A stretch of DNA of 64,000 nucleotides from Eisenbergiella tayi (GCF_001881565.1 NZ_MPDJ01000004.1:62001-126000), one strand, 5' to 3'. Positions 1 through 9,894 are shown, counted from the first letter of the stretch. Translations and numbers: made by a program. The notes: a model not told the origin generated them from the letters alone.

Positions 1-198
1 CCTTTTAGCCCCGCGGCTGATAGCTTCTATTCCAATACCTCCGCTGCCGCTGCATAAATCCACGAAAATGCTGCCGGGAATATCCCCCTGAAGGATATTG
101 AATAATGTTTCCTTTATACGATCCGTGGTGGGCCTTGTATCCTGCCCTTCCGGTGTTTTTAACGGAAGGCTCCGCGCCTCGCCTGCAATAACTCTCAT
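1..198 (-). CDS. rsmD: 16S rRNA (guanine966-N2)-methyltransferase RsmD, 5' part only
   Basis: RsmD methylates G966 of 16S rRNA in the assembling 30S subunit, using S-adenosylmethionine. The 66 residues visible show the family's N-terminal signature: MRVIAGEAR, then TRPTTDRIKETLFNIL, then the SAM-binding motif I DLCSGSGGIGIEA at about residues 51-63. The ATG at 198 is preceded by AGGAGA. The gene runs off the left edge, so the catalytic NPPY-type motif is not visible. It lies downstream of parC but is separated from it by a strong terminator, so it probably has its own promoter in 199-344, although I could not define one. Confidence 0.9.
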   Translation of the reverse strand, partial: MRVIAGEARSLPLKTPEGQDTRPTTDRIKETLFNILQGDIPGSIFVDLCSGSGGIGIEAISRGAKR

Positions 199-344
199 AA
201 TATCTCCTGACTGTATCTGTTTTCTCCGAACTGCCATATCTCACAGCATTTCGGATTCTGTTTCACATTATAATTGCTTGTGAAAAAAAAGGCAATCCCA
301 TATGGAAATGTTTTATAAATTTATAAATCACCCGTAAAAAAAGT

Positions 345-372
345 GCAAAAGGCGGCTGTTTTCAGCCGCCCT
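345..372 (-). terminator. Rho-independent terminator of parE-parC
   Basis: The stem is GGCGGCTG/CAGCCGCC (351-358 with 363-370) with a four-base loop. On the minus strand it is followed by TTTTGCACTTTTTTT. It starts five bases after the parC stop codon. Confidence 0.85.
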
Positions 373-376
373 GTTT

Positions 377-2614
377 TTAAGCCCGCACCTTTATTCCCTT
401 GCCGTCCCTTTTGGCTGCCTTTATCTGATTCAATACAAGCTCCCTGCTCTTATAAGGAATAGATGTTTCATCCGAAAGCCTGGTATAGTAAACCGCTTCA
501 ATAGAGTCTCCTTCACTCAGACGCATTCCTCTGACGCCGATGGCACCTTTTTTCTTTTCTGGTATTTCTTCTACGGCAAATCGAAGGAAATAACCCGCCC
601 TGGACTGCAGGATTATGTTCTTCTGCTCCTTCATTACGACAACGCTTACTACCGAATCGCCTTCCTGCAGCTTCGTGGCGGCAACCGTCCTCTTGGCCAC
701 ATCAAACTCCCCTCCGTCCACGATCTTCAGCATACCCATCCGGGTTGCGAAAATCACACGGTACAGATTCAGCTCGGACTGGCTTGTTACCAGAAGCAGT
801 TCTTCCTGGGAGGAATTGAAATTGCTCACGTTATCTATAGGAATTCCCTTATCCCTGAACTTCCCGAAGGGCAGATCCTGTACCTTCACGGTATACAGCT
901 GGCCCATATTGGTAAACATACATATTCTTCCCGTATTCTTGCACTGGAATACGAATTTATTCTCGGCATCCGCCGCTTCCTTATTTCTTTCATAGGCCGA
1001 CAGATCAATCGTCTTCGCATAGCCGAAGCGATCCATGAGGAAAACGACATCCATTTCCTCCAGCTTCTTTTCCTCGTAAACGACCTCCCCGCAGTTATCA
1101 ATTACGGTCCTGCGCTTTCTTCCGAATTTTTTCTTTATGGAATCCAGCTCGTTTATAATAACCTGGGCCATGGAATCTTTTCTCGAAAGAATATCTTCAT
1201 ACCGGTATATATTGGCAACCGTCTCCTCATGCTCCTTGATGAGGGCTTCCAGCTCCAGGCCGATCAGCTTATACAGACGCATTTCCAGAATGGCATTAGC
1301 CTGGTTTTCTGAAAACTTAAGCTGCTGGGCCATAATCCCTGATTCTTTGGATTTAAAACGGATCCCGTCCGTCTTTCCTTCCACCAGACAGGCCTTTGCC
1401 ATAGCCCTGTCTTTGGAGCCGCGGAGGATCTCAATGATCAAATCGATGACATTGCAGGCTTTTATCAGGCCTTCCTGTATCTCTCTCTTGCTGTTTTCCT
1501 TGGCGAGGAGGTTCTCATATTTCCTGGTGGTCGTTTCATACTGGAAATCCACGCTGGCTTTTATGATTTCCTTCAGTCCCAGCGTCTCGGGCCTGCCGTC
1601 CACGATGGCGAGCATATTCACGCCGAACGTATCCTCCAGCCTGGTCTTCTTATACAGCATGTTAATAAAATTGTCCACATCCGCATCCTTGCGAAGCTCA
1701 ATGACAATACGGATGCCCTCTTTGGAGGACTGGTTGGAAATATCGCTGATATCCTGCGTTTTCTTTGTTTCCGCAAGAGAAGCGACATCGGAAAGGAACT
1801 TCCCGATATAGGAGCCGATCATGGTATAAGGGATCTCGGAAATGACAACATTGACCTTGCCGCCCTTTCCTTTTTCCACATCCACCTTACCGCGGATTTT
1901 TATTTTCCCGGCTCCTGTTTCATAAATGGAGAGCAGATCGTCCTTATTGGTCACAATTCCGCCCGTAGGGAAATCAGGCCCCTGTATATAACGCATCAGC
2001 TCTTTGGTGGTGATATCTTCGTTATTCATATAGGCTTTGGTCGCATCGATAACCTCCGCCAGGTTATGGGGCGGCGTGCTGGTAGCCATACCTACCGCAA
2101 TACCCTCCGAACCATTTACCAGCAGGTTGGGGAACTTGACCGGAAGGACGCTGGGCTCCTTTTCCGTTTCATCAAAGTTGGGAATGAAGTCCACCACATC
2201 CTTGTCCAGATCTGCCAGAAATGCCTCCTGGGTGACCTGTTCCAGACGCGCCTCCGTATAACGCATGGCCGCAGCCCCGTCTCCTTCGATATTGCCGAAG
2301 TTTCCATGTCCGTCTATCATGGGAAGCCCCTTTTTGAAATCCTGGGACATCACCACCAGCGCGTCATAGATGGAGCTGTCCCCGTGGGGATGGTACTTAC
2401 CCATGGTATCGCCCACGATACGCGCGCTCTTCCTGTAAGGCCTGTCGTAACGGATTCCCAGCTCATGCATATCATACAGGGTTCTGCGCTGCACCGGCTT
2501 CAGGCCGTCCCTCACATCAGGAAGGGCCCTGGCTACGATAACGCTCATGGCATAATCGATAAAGGATTTCTGCATGACCTCAGAATATTCTGTTTTTATA
2601 ATCTTTTCTTCCAA
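377..2614 (-). CDS. parC: DNA topoisomerase IV subunit A (type IIA, GyrA/ParC family)
   Basis: This is the DNA breakage-reunion subunit that pairs with ParE to decatenate and relax DNA. The 745 residues show the winged-helix core (DGLKPVQRRTLYDM near 36-49), the quinolone-region helix HPHGDSSIYDAL (75-86) and catalytic Tyr119 in RYTEARL. The beta-pinwheel C-terminal domain lacks the GyrA box (QRRGGKG) and is shorter than gyrase's, which with the adjacent 641-aa B subunit favours ParC over GyrA. The start appears to be TTG at 2614, 11 bases after AAAGG; ATG at codon 14 is the alternative but has poor spacing. It is the second gene of parE-parC, 61 bases after parE, and ends at a strong hairpin. 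Confidence 0.85.
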   Translation of the reverse strand: MEEKIIKTEYSEVMQKSFIDYAMSVIVARALPDVRDGLKPVQRRTLYDMHELGIRYDRPYRKSARIVGDTMGKYHPHGDSSIYDALVVMSQDFKKGLPMIDGHGNFGNIEGDGAAAMRYTEARLEQVTQEAFLADLDKDVVDFIPNFDETEKEPSVLPVKFPNLLVNGSEGIAVGMATSTPPHNLAEVIDATKAYMNNEDITTKELMRYIQGPDFPTGGIVTNKDDLLSIYETGAGKIKIRGKVDVEKGKGGKVNVVISEIPYTMIGSYIGKFLSDVASLAETKKTQDISDISNQSSKEGIRIVIELRKDADVDNFINMLYKKTRLEDTFGVNMLAIVDGRPETLGLKEIIKASVDFQYETTTRKYENLLAKENSKREIQEGLIKACNVIDLIIEILRGSKDRAMAKACLVEGKTDGIRFKSKESGIMAQQLKFSENQANAILEMRLYKLIGLELEALIKEHEETVANIYRYEDILSRKDSMAQVIINELDSIKKKFGRKRRTVIDNCGEVVYEEKKLEEMDVVFLMDRFGYAKTIDLSAYERNKEAADAENKFVFQCKNTGRICMFTNMGQLYTVKVQDLPFGKFRDKGIPIDNVSNFNSSQEELLLVTSQSELNLYRVIFATRMGMLKIVDGGEFDVAKRTVAATKLQEGDSVVSVVVMKEQKNIILQSRAGYFLRFAVEEIPEKKKGAIGVRGMRLSEGDSIEAVYYTRLSDETSIPYKSRELVLNQIKAAKRDGKGIKVRA

Positions 2615-2675
2615 TTTCTATTGCATCCTTTCCTGTATACATGGAGACAAAGCGTTCCATGCCATTACAATCCTG

Positions 2676-4601
2676 TTAAATATCAAGCTCCGCATCCGGG
2701 GCATATTCATAAATAAAGGCTTTTCTGGGAGGGACATCCGTGCCCATCAGCATTTCCGTGACTTCCGAGGCCATTCTGGCATCTTCTATTTCCACCTGCT
2801 TGAGCATTCGGGTTTCCGGATTCAGCGTTGTTTCCCAAAGCTGCTGTGCATCCATTTCCCCGAGTCCCTTATAACGCTGCAGGGTAAACGGTCCTTTATG
2901 GCGTTTCCTGTAACGCTCCAGCGCTTTGTCGTCATATAAGTATTCTTCATTGCCTTTGGAGGGCATGGCTTTATAAAGAGGCGGCATGGCTATATATACG
3001 TGTCCCTCAAATATCAGTTCCGGCATAAAGCGGTAAAAAAGAGTGAGAAGAAGCGTGGATATATGTGCGCCGTCCACATCCGCATCCGCCATAATAATGA
3101 TCTTGTCATAACGCAGCTTTGTAATATCAAAGTCATTGCCGTAGCCTTCGGAAAAACCGCAGCCGAAAGCGTTAATCATCGTTTTTATTTCCGCATTGGC
3201 GAGCACCTTGTCAATGCTGGCCTTTTCCACGTTCAGGATTTTGCCCCGGATAGGCAGGATGGCCTGATAAGAACGATCCCTTGCCGTTTTTGCACTGCCG
3301 CCCGCGGAATCTCCCTCCACAATAAAAATCTCGCACCTGGAGGCATCCCTTGATTCACAGTTAGCGAGCTTTCCGTTGGAATCAAAGGAAAACTTCTGCT
3401 TTGTCAGCATATTGGTCTTGGCTTTTTCCTCCGTTTTACGGATCTTTGCCGCTTTTTCCGCACAGCCGATAATATTTTTCAGATTTTCCAGATTCCGGTC
3501 AAAATAGCGGGTGATCTCTTCTCCCGTCACCTTGCTTACCACCTTGGAAGCATCCTGGTTATCCAGCTTGGTTTTGGTCTGCCCCTCGAAACGGGGATCC
3601 GGATGCTTGATGGAAACCACGGCCGTCATGCCGTTGCGTACATCCGCGCCGGTAAAGTTGGCATCTTTTTCTTTCAGGATATTCAATTCCCTGGAGTAGG
3701 AGTTGATCACACTGGTAAACATCGTCTTGAAACCGGTGAGATGGGTCCCGCCCTCCGCATTGTAAATATTATTGCAGAAACCCAGGACGTTTTCGTGGAA
3801 TTCATTCACATACTGCAGAGCCACCTCCACAGATATGCCTTCGCTTTCACCGTTAAAATATATGACGTCGCTCACCGTTTCCTTGGATTTATTCAAGTCC
3901 TTGATAAAGCCGACAATCCCGTCCGGCTCATGGAATTCAATGGTTTCCGGGGTATCTCTTCGCTTATCTTCAAAAACAATGGTCAGCTGAGGATTCAGGT
4001 ATGCGGTTTCATGAAGACGGCTCTTCACCTCATCTTCTTTAAAACGGGTCTTTTCGAATATGGTGTCATCCGGAAGGAAATTGACCCAGGTTCCGCTTTC
4101 CCTGCTTTTCCCCACAACGGGAAGAAGGCCGTTTTCCAGCTCCACGACAGGAATTCCCTGTTCGTACCTGTCCTCATATATCAGCCCGCCGTTCCTGACC
4201 CGTACAGTCAATCGGGTGGACAGGGCATTCACTACGGAAGAACCCACGCCGTGCAGGCCGCCGCTTGTCTTATAGGCCGAATTGTCAAATTTACCGCCGG
4301 CATGCAGCGTGGTGAATACAAGACGTTCGGCGCTCACGCCTTTTTCATGCATTCCTACCGGAATACCTCTTCCGTTATCATCCACCGTAGCCGAGCCATC
4401 GGCTTCCAGCGTAACCTTAATCCTGTCGCAGTAACCAGCCAGATGCTCATCCACTGCATTATCCACGATTTCATATATCAAATGATTCAATCCCTTGGTA
4501 GAAACACTGCCGATGTACATACCAGGTCTTTTCCGTACCGCTTCCAGTCCCTCCAGTACAGTTATACTGGAAGCGTCATAATTACTGTTGTTTTTAGTCA
4601 T
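2676..4601 (-). CDS. parE: DNA topoisomerase IV subunit B (type IIA, GyrB/ParE family)
   Basis: This is the ATPase subunit of the type IIA topoisomerase encoded with the downstream parC. Visible elements, in order, are the GHKL ATP site (EIVDNAVDEHLAG near 44-56, DDNGRGIPVG, GLHGVGSSVVNALS), the transducer domain and the TOPRIM domain with IVEGDSAGGSAK and the metal-binding MADADVDGAHI. The end has YKGLGEMDAQQLWETTLNP. Its 641 residues match ParE/Gram-positive GyrB without the enterobacterial insert. ATG at 4601 follows GAGG with five-base spacing. Assignment as topoisomerase IV rather than gyrase rests on the partner subunit lacking a GyrA box. Confidence 0.87.
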   Translation of the reverse strand: MTKNNSNYDASSITVLEGLEAVRKRPGMYIGSVSTKGLNHLIYEIVDNAVDEHLAGYCDRIKVTLEADGSATVDDNGRGIPVGMHEKGVSAERLVFTTLHAGGKFDNSAYKTSGGLHGVGSSVVNALSTRLTVRVRNGGLIYEDRYEQGIPVVELENGLLPVVGKSRESGTWVNFLPDDTIFEKTRFKEDEVKSRLHETAYLNPQLTIVFEDKRRDTPETIEFHEPDGIVGFIKDLNKSKETVSDVIYFNGESEGISVEVALQYVNEFHENVLGFCNNIYNAEGGTHLTGFKTMFTSVINSYSRELNILKEKDANFTGADVRNGMTAVVSIKHPDPRFEGQTKTKLDNQDASKVVSKVTGEEITRYFDRNLENLKNIIGCAEKAAKIRKTEEKAKTNMLTKQKFSFDSNGKLANCESRDASRCEIFIVEGDSAGGSAKTARDRSYQAILPIRGKILNVEKASIDKVLANAEIKTMINAFGCGFSEGYGNDFDITKLRYDKIIIMADADVDGAHISTLLLTLFYRFMPELIFEGHVYIAMPPLYKAMPSKGNEEYLYDDKALERYRKRHKGPFTLQRYKGLGEMDAQQLWETTLNPETRMLKQVEIEDARMASEVTEMLMGTDVPPRKAFIYEYAPDAELDI

Positions 4602-4726
4602 GTAAACCTCGCATTCTGCCGCCCGGCGGCATTATGAACTTAAAAATAATAAAAAACAAAAAGAAAAAACAGGTTGGAAGCCTGTCCCAGGTGCTATTGT
4701 AGCACAAATGTTTGGGTAAGAAAAGG

Positions 4727-4778
4727 CAAAAAATACATGATATGGAACTTTCCCCTCTGCCTTTTCCATATCATGTAT
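4727..4778 (-). terminator. Terminator of the degV gene
   Basis: Perfect 15-bp arms, 4733-4747 (atacatgatatggaa) and 4764-4778, flank a 16-base loop. On the minus strand the stem is followed by TTTTTTGCC. The stem is AT-rich but long. It separates degV from parE. Confidence 0.75.
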
Positions 4779-4825
4779 TATAGTTTTATCTGAAAGAATA
4801 TCTGCAAAGAACAATCCTGCCCGTC

Positions 4826-5695
4826 TTATGAATGGTTTTTGGTGGTACAGGTAACGGCCAGAGCCCCCGGACCGATATGACAGGCAACACTCAGAGAAAG
4901 ATGATCCATATAGCTTTCGTTTCCCGGGAAGGTCTGAAGCACCTCATCCCTGAAGACAGCAGCCGCTTCATCATTATTCGTGTGTGCAACATCCAGCCAC
5001 ATATCCGCGTTATCCAAAGGCCTGTCAAAGCGCTTTATCAGATCGTTTTTAATGGCATTAATCATGATCTGCTTTCCCTGTGCCGTTGTTCTCGCTTTAG
5101 CAAAGGCATCCAGCTTCTCTCCCTGTATCTGCAGCACCGGCTTGATTTTAAGGATAGTGCCCAAAGCGGCGGCAGCCGGGGTGATCCTTCCTCCCCGTTT
5201 CAAGTAAACCAGAGTATCCACCATAATATAGATACTGGAATTGTACTTATCCTTCTCCAAAAAATCTTTGATTTGTGCTGCATCCATTCCCTGGTCCGCC
5301 AGATGTATGGCATCCAGTACAGAACGGCGCTGGGTAACGGAAATACGCTGGTTGTTCACCACCTGTATTTTCCCTTCATAATCCTGTGCGAGCATAAGCG
5401 CTGTCTGACAGGCGCCGCTCAGGCCGCTGCTCATAGGAATATGTACGATCTCATCATAGCTTTTCAGAAGCTCATTCCACAGCTGCAAAATATTTTCCGG
5501 AGATGGCTGGGAGGTGGAAATAGCAGCACCGGTTTTCAGCCTTTGGTAAAATTCCTCCTGGGTCAGGTTAATCCCTTCAAAATAGGTTGTCCCCTCTATC
5601 ATAAAAGGCATGGGAAGCACGCTGATCCCCAGTTCCTCCGCCTGCTGTTGAGTGATGCCGCTGTTACTGTCCGTTACAATTGCAACTTTTGACAT
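4826..5695 (-). CDS. DegV family fatty-acid-binding protein (FakB type)
   Basis: DegV/FakB proteins bind a fatty acid and present its carboxylate to fatty acid kinase FakA, feeding exogenous fatty acids into phospholipid synthesis through acyl phosphate. The 289 residues begin with the family's VAIVTDSNSGI and contain the fatty-acid contact strings FYQRLKTG..STSQPSP (50s-60s), MSSGLSGACQTA and VYLKRGGRITPAAAALG. The conserved C-terminal end HIGPGALAVT is present. ATG at 5695 follows AGGAG at seven bases. fakA lies two genes upstream in the same direction, with recG between, which supports the fatty acid kinase role; a second homologue is at 23772. Ligand chain preference cannot be read from sequence. 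Confidence 0.85.
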   Translation of the reverse strand: MSKVAIVTDSNSGITQQQAEELGISVLPMPFMIEGTTYFEGINLTQEEFYQRLKTGAAISTSQPSPENILQLWNELLKSYDEIVHIPMSSGLSGACQTALMLAQDYEGKIQVVNNQRISVTQRRSVLDAIHLADQGMDAAQIKDFLEKDKYNSSIYIMVDTLVYLKRGGRITPAAAALGTILKIKPVLQIQGEKLDAFAKARTTAQGKQIMINAIKNDLIKRFDRPLDNADMWLDVAHTNNDEAAAVFRDEVLQTFPGNESYMDHLSLSVACHIGPGALAVTCTTKNHS

Positions 5696-5775
5696 AATTA
5701 TGCTCCTTCTGAACGTCTGTTTTTGTAACTGTCCTCTTTTGTTTCCTTTCAAAAATCAATAAATTCATTCTACCG

Positions 5776-7836
5776 TCAGATAGTCTTAAAGTCAATGGAA
5801 TTCCCATCCTGTTTCATTCTCTCATATAACAGGCTGTACTGCTCCAGTTTTTCGTCCGGATCCTGTGCGGCTATCCTCTCAGCCAGGCTGCTTGCTATGA
5901 GAAGCAGATCGGAGTCCTGATAAATATCCCCCACCTTGAAATCCAGCAGGCCGCTCTGCCGTATTCCAAATAAATCACCGGGACCGCGCAGCTTCAGGTC
6001 TTCATTCGCTATATGGAATCCGTCGTTGGAGGTATTGAGTATGTTCAGCCGTTTCATTGTCTGCTCGTTATCATTTCCGCTGATGAAGATACAGTAGCTC
6101 TGGCTGTCGCCTCTCCCCACACGTCCACGCAGCTGATGCAGCTGGGCCAGGCCGAAGCGCTCGGCATTTTCAACCATCATAACCGTTGCGTTCGGAACGT
6201 TGATCCCCACTTCAATGACTGTGGTGGAAACCAGCACATCAATTTCTTTTTTTGAAAAAGCTTCCATAATATTGTTTTTTTCTGCCGGTTTCATCTTTCC
6301 ATGAAGGGCCGCCACATGGATGCTGTCTGGAAGAACGGCCTTCAGCTTGTCCGTATAGTCCATGACGTTTTCCAGGCCATCCATTTCGCCCTCCTCCACC
6401 ATGGGACAGATCACATATACCTGATGCCCTTCCTCCACCTGCTTTCGGATAAAGGTATAGGCCGTCTGCCGGTAGGAGGTATTGACCACACAGTTTTTGA
6501 TGGGTTTTCTCCCTGCGGGCATTTCATCCAGTACAGATACGTGCAGATCCCCATATACCACAATAGCAAGGGTTCTTGGAATAGGAGTAGCGCTCATGAC
6601 CAGGACATGGGTGCCCGTCCCCTTATCTGCAAGAAGCTCCCTCTGTCTGACTCCGAAACGGTGCTGCTCGTCTGTAATCACCAGAGACAGCCGGCGGTAG
6701 ATCACCTTTTCCTGGATGAGCGCATGGGTTCCTATGACCACATTTGCATCCCCATCCGCAATCCGGGCATAGATTTCCTTCTTTTCTTTTGCTGTCTGGG
6801 AACCGGTGAGCAAAACGGGACGTATGCACAAATCATACTCCGCGCTCATCTGAAGCAATGCTTCATAATGCTGTCTGGCCAGGACCTCCGTGGGTGCCAT
6901 GAGACAGCCCTGCCTGCCGTTTGCGGCACACATCAGCAGAGCCAGGAATGCCAGAATGGTTTTTCCGCTGCCCACATCCCCCTGGACAAGGCGGTTCATG
7001 GCATTTTCTTTCTGCAGATCCGCTTCTATCTCCGACCAGACACGCTGCTGTGCGCCTGTAAGCCGATACGGCAGGCTGCCCAGCAGTCTGTCCGTATCCG
7101 GCACCTTTTCCAAAAGCTCTTCCACCTTCCGGATCTGGTTTTCCTCCTTAACCTTGCGCAGCGCAAGAAAAAACAGGAGAAATTCATCAAAGGCAAGCCT
7201 TCTGCGGGCGGCAATCAGATCCTGCGTGTTCTCCGGAAAATGTATTTTCTCCAGGGCTTCTCCCAGGGGAATCAGCTGAAATTCATTTCTGATTTCCTCC
7301 GGAAGAATTTCCAGCCGGTTCGCCTCTGACAGGACACTGTCCAGCGCCTTCCGCACAGCCTTGCTCACACCATTATTGGTCAGGCCCTGCGTGAGCGCAT
7401 ATCTTGGCTGAAGCGTATTTTGAAGCGCCGTATATTCCTCCACACGGAACAGCCGGGGCTGCTCCATCCGCAGGGGAGTCCCATACTGGCAGACTCCCCG
7501 GAAAACATAGGTCATTCCGGGCTTAAGCATGTTTTTCAGATAGGGCATGCCAAAAAAGGTAATACGAAAAAGGCCGGTCGCATCCCCGGCCTGAACAGCA
7601 GTGATCAACAGATTCCGTACCCGTTTGGTGGAAGGCATTCCGATAACGGATGCCTTTACCGCACAAACTTTCCCGGGACTCAAAGCGGAAACCGTTACCG
7701 CAGGTTCCATCTTTTCATAATCACGGGGGTAGTGTTCCAGCAGCTGCCCCACTGTCCCGATATGAAGTTTGGAGAAAAGACCCGCCGTCTTTTCTCCAAT
7801 TCCTTTTATCGCAGTTAAATTTGTATTAATATCCAT
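5776..7836 (-). CDS. recG: ATP-dependent DNA helicase RecG
   Basis: RecG remodels stalled replication forks and branch-migrates Holliday junctions. The 686-aa product has the N-terminal wedge (KGIGEKTAGLFSKL, then LLEHYPRDYE), Walker A GDVGSGKT, the DEQH box (ITDEQHRFGVRQRE), motif III SATPIPRT and motif VI QLRGRVGRGDSQSY. ATG at 7836 starts one base after the fakA stop codon, so translation is probably coupled; no strong Shine-Dalgarno is visible. A longer in-frame reading upstream overlaps fakA and lacks family similarity, so I chose the shorter form. The asp23-fakA-recG order is common in Firmicutes. Confidence 0.93.
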   Translation of the reverse strand: MDINTNLTAIKGIGEKTAGLFSKLHIGTVGQLLEHYPRDYEKMEPAVTVSALSPGKVCAVKASVIGMPSTKRVRNLLITAVQAGDATGLFRITFFGMPYLKNMLKPGMTYVFRGVCQYGTPLRMEQPRLFRVEEYTALQNTLQPRYALTQGLTNNGVSKAVRKALDSVLSEANRLEILPEEIRNEFQLIPLGEALEKIHFPENTQDLIAARRRLAFDEFLLFFLALRKVKEENQIRKVEELLEKVPDTDRLLGSLPYRLTGAQQRVWSEIEADLQKENAMNRLVQGDVGSGKTILAFLALLMCAANGRQGCLMAPTEVLARQHYEALLQMSAEYDLCIRPVLLTGSQTAKEKKEIYARIADGDANVVIGTHALIQEKVIYRRLSLVITDEQHRFGVRQRELLADKGTGTHVLVMSATPIPRTLAIVVYGDLHVSVLDEMPAGRKPIKNCVVNTSYRQTAYTFIRKQVEEGHQVYVICPMVEEGEMDGLENVMDYTDKLKAVLPDSIHVAALHGKMKPAEKNNIMEAFSKKEIDVLVSTTVIEVGINVPNATVMMVENAERFGLAQLHQLRGRVGRGDSQSYCIFISGNDNEQTMKRLNILNTSNDGFHIANEDLKLRGPGDLFGIRQSGLLDFKVGDIYQDSDLLLIASSLAERIAAQDPDEKLEQYSLLYERMKQDGNSIDFKTI

Positions 7837-7837
7837 T

Positions 7838-9526
7838 TTATTCGGCCGAAATAATATAATAGTAAATAGGCTGTCCGCCATACTGCAGCTCAATATCACA
7901 GGAAGGATATTTTTCTTCGATCCTGGCCTTCAGCTTCTGTGCGGACTCTTCTGTGGTCTCAGCTCCGTAATAAATACTGATTAACTCAAGGTCTTCCTCC
8001 ATCATGGAATCCACCATATCGAAAGTAACCTTTTCGATATCCGCCCCTACGGACAGGATGCCGGCATCGCCGATGCCCATATAGTCACCCTGTTTGATTT
8101 CCTTGTCATCAATCACCGTATCCCTTACGGCATAGGTGACCTCACCGGTCTTCACCTGACCGATTTCCTCCGACATGGCCGCTTCATTTTCTTCAGCGCC
8201 CATGTCGGGAACATAGTTGATTACAGCGGTAATTCCCTGGGGAATTGTCTTGGTGGGGATTACCACCACTTTCTTGTCCTCTACCAGGTATTTCGCCTGG
8301 TTAGCGGCAAGAATGATATTTTTGTTGTTGGGAAGAACAAAAACCGTATCCGCGTTCACCTGATTAATAGCGTTTACCACGTCTTCCGTGCTGGGATTCA
8401 TAGTCTGTCCGCCCGCTATAATATAGTCTACACCCAGGCCCCTGAAAATCTCATCGATGCCTTCGCCCACGGAAACAGCTATAAATCCTGTCTCTTTACG
8501 TTCAGCAGGTACTTCTTCCTCTTTGGCAGCATCCGGTGAGTCAGCAGCATCTTCCGACATCCTGAAAAGCTTCTCCTGATGCTCCAGCCGCATATTGTCA
8601 ATTTTCAGATTGGAAAGTGCACCATACTTCAATGCCTTCTGGATTGCAAGACCAGGGTCATTGGTATGTACATGTACCTTGACCACATCTTCATCCGCAA
8701 CCACCACAATAGAATCACCTATTGATTCCAGATAAGCCTTGAAATCCATTTCCTGTTTAATATTGAAGGTTTTGCTCAGCATGATAATAAATTCGGTGCA
8801 ATAACCGAACTTGATTTCCATATTAGCCTGAGCGTCCAGGCTGGCATTCACAGATGCCTGACGGGAAGCCCCCTGTGCGGGCTCGGTGATGGAAAAATCG
8901 ATCTCTTTGCCCATAAAAGCGTCATAAGCGCCATGCAGAACCTCTATCAGTCCCTGTCCGCCGGAATCCACCACGCCCGCCTGTTTTAACACGGGAAGCA
9001 TTTCAGGAGTCTGGCTGAGCACATATTCCGCATGCGCAATCACTTCTTTAATGAAAGAAGCCATATCGGTTTCCCCTGCGTCGGCCAGCTCCCTTGCTTT
9101 CATGGAAGCTCCCTTTGCAACGGTAAGAATCGTACCCTCTTTAGGCTTCATTACCGCTTTATAAGCGGTTTCCACCGCTTTTTCTCCCGCGGCGGCAAGA
9201 ATGGGAATGGTAATTTCTTCATTTTCCCGGATCCCTTTGGTAAATCCGCGGAAAAGCTGGGAAAGGATAACACCAGAATTCCCTCTCGCACCGCGGAGGG
9301 AACCGGAAGAAATTGCCTTTGCCAGAGTCATCATGTCGGGTTCTTTCATTGCAGCCACTTCTTTGGCTGCGGACATGATGGTAAGCGTCATATTGGTACC
9401 CGTATCTCCGTCAGGAACCGGAAATACGTTCAATTCATTAATCCATTCTTTCTTACTCTCAAGATTCTTGGCGCCCGCTAAGAACATCTTTGCAAATACC
9501 TTAGCGTCTATCGTATTTAAACTCAC
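7838..9526 (-). CDS. fakA: Fatty acid kinase catalytic subunit FakA (DAK domain, YloV)
   Basis: FakA phosphorylates FakB(DegV)-bound fatty acids with ATP. The 562 residues carry an N-terminal DhaL/DAK phosphatase-kinase domain with the metal/ATP motif NVFPVPDGDTGTNM (33-46), SLRGARGNSGVILSQ and GVVDSGGQGL, then a middle region and a DegV-like C-terminal half ending TIYYG-type sequence. Length matches YloV of other Firmicutes. It sits between an Asp23 protein (14-base gap) and recG, an arrangement known as yloU-yloV. Two DegV genes in this window (4826 and 23772) are candidate FakB partners. Confidence 0.9.
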   Translation of the reverse strand: MSLNTIDAKVFAKMFLAGAKNLESKKEWINELNVFPVPDGDTGTNMTLTIMSAAKEVAAMKEPDMMTLAKAISSGSLRGARGNSGVILSQLFRGFTKGIRENEEITIPILAAAGEKAVETAYKAVMKPKEGTILTVAKGASMKARELADAGETDMASFIKEVIAHAEYVLSQTPEMLPVLKQAGVVDSGGQGLIEVLHGAYDAFMGKEIDFSITEPAQGASRQASVNASLDAQANMEIKFGYCTEFIIMLSKTFNIKQEMDFKAYLESIGDSIVVVADEDVVKVHVHTNDPGLAIQKALKYGALSNLKIDNMRLEHQEKLFRMSEDAADSPDAAKEEEVPAERKETGFIAVSVGEGIDEIFRGLGVDYIIAGGQTMNPSTEDVVNAINQVNADTVFVLPNNKNIILAANQAKYLVEDKKVVVIPTKTIPQGITAVINYVPDMGAEENEAAMSEEIGQVKTGEVTYAVRDTVIDDKEIKQGDYMGIGDAGILSVGADIEKVTFDMVDSMMEEDLELISIYYGAETTEESAQKLKARIEEKYPSCDIELQYGGQPIYYYIISAE

Positions 9527-9540
9527 AACTAAAGTCCTCC

Positions 9541-9894
9541 TTAATCAATCACTCGCACACCTTCTACAAAGATGTTGATTTTTTCAATTTCCATTCCGGT
9601 GAATGCTTCCACCTTATACTTCACGTTATCTATCAGGTTGTCCGAGACAGCCAGAATGCTTACACCGTAGGAAACAATGACATGGAAGTCCAGCGTCAGT
9701 TTATTATTATTAATCGTAACGGTTATTCCCTTCGACAGATTATCTTTTCTTAAAAGCTTCACTACGTCCTTCACAGTGATTCCCATGCCGACAATACCGA
9801 AGCATTCCGTAGCAACGGTACCCGCATACTGTGCAATAACTTCTTTATCGATGGTTATATTGCCCATATGGGTGTTCATAGAAGAGCCCTTCAT
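9541..9894 (-). CDS. Asp23/Gls24 family envelope stress protein (YloU type)
   Basis: This is a 117-residue member of the Asp23 family, which in Firmicutes links to membrane and cell-envelope homeostasis; the YloU branch is genetically tied to fakA. Family marks are GNITIDKEVIAQYAG near the start, ECFGIVGM, the LDFHVIVSYGVSI strand and the end VNIFVEGVRV-like sequence (IEKINIFVEGVRVID). ATG at 9894 follows AAGGAGG at about six bases, one of the best ribosome sites here. It is the first gene of the asp23-fakA-recG-degV run. Exact function is unknown. Confidence 0.85.
   Translation of the reverse strand: MKGSSMNTHMGNITIDKEVIAQYAGTVATECFGIVGMGITVKDVVKLLRKDNLSKGITVTINNNKLTLDFHVIVSYGVSILAVSDNLIDNVKYKVEAFTGMEIEKINIFVEGVRVID

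Noticed and set aside
377..4601. Interpretation of the pair as gyrA-gyrB
   Set aside because: The A subunit lacks a GyrA box and the locus is not next to dnaA-type genes; topoisomerase IV fits better, though not proven.
4632..4814. A 60-residue frame between parE and degV
   Set aside because: It spans the degV terminator hairpin and has no ribosome site or family resemblance.
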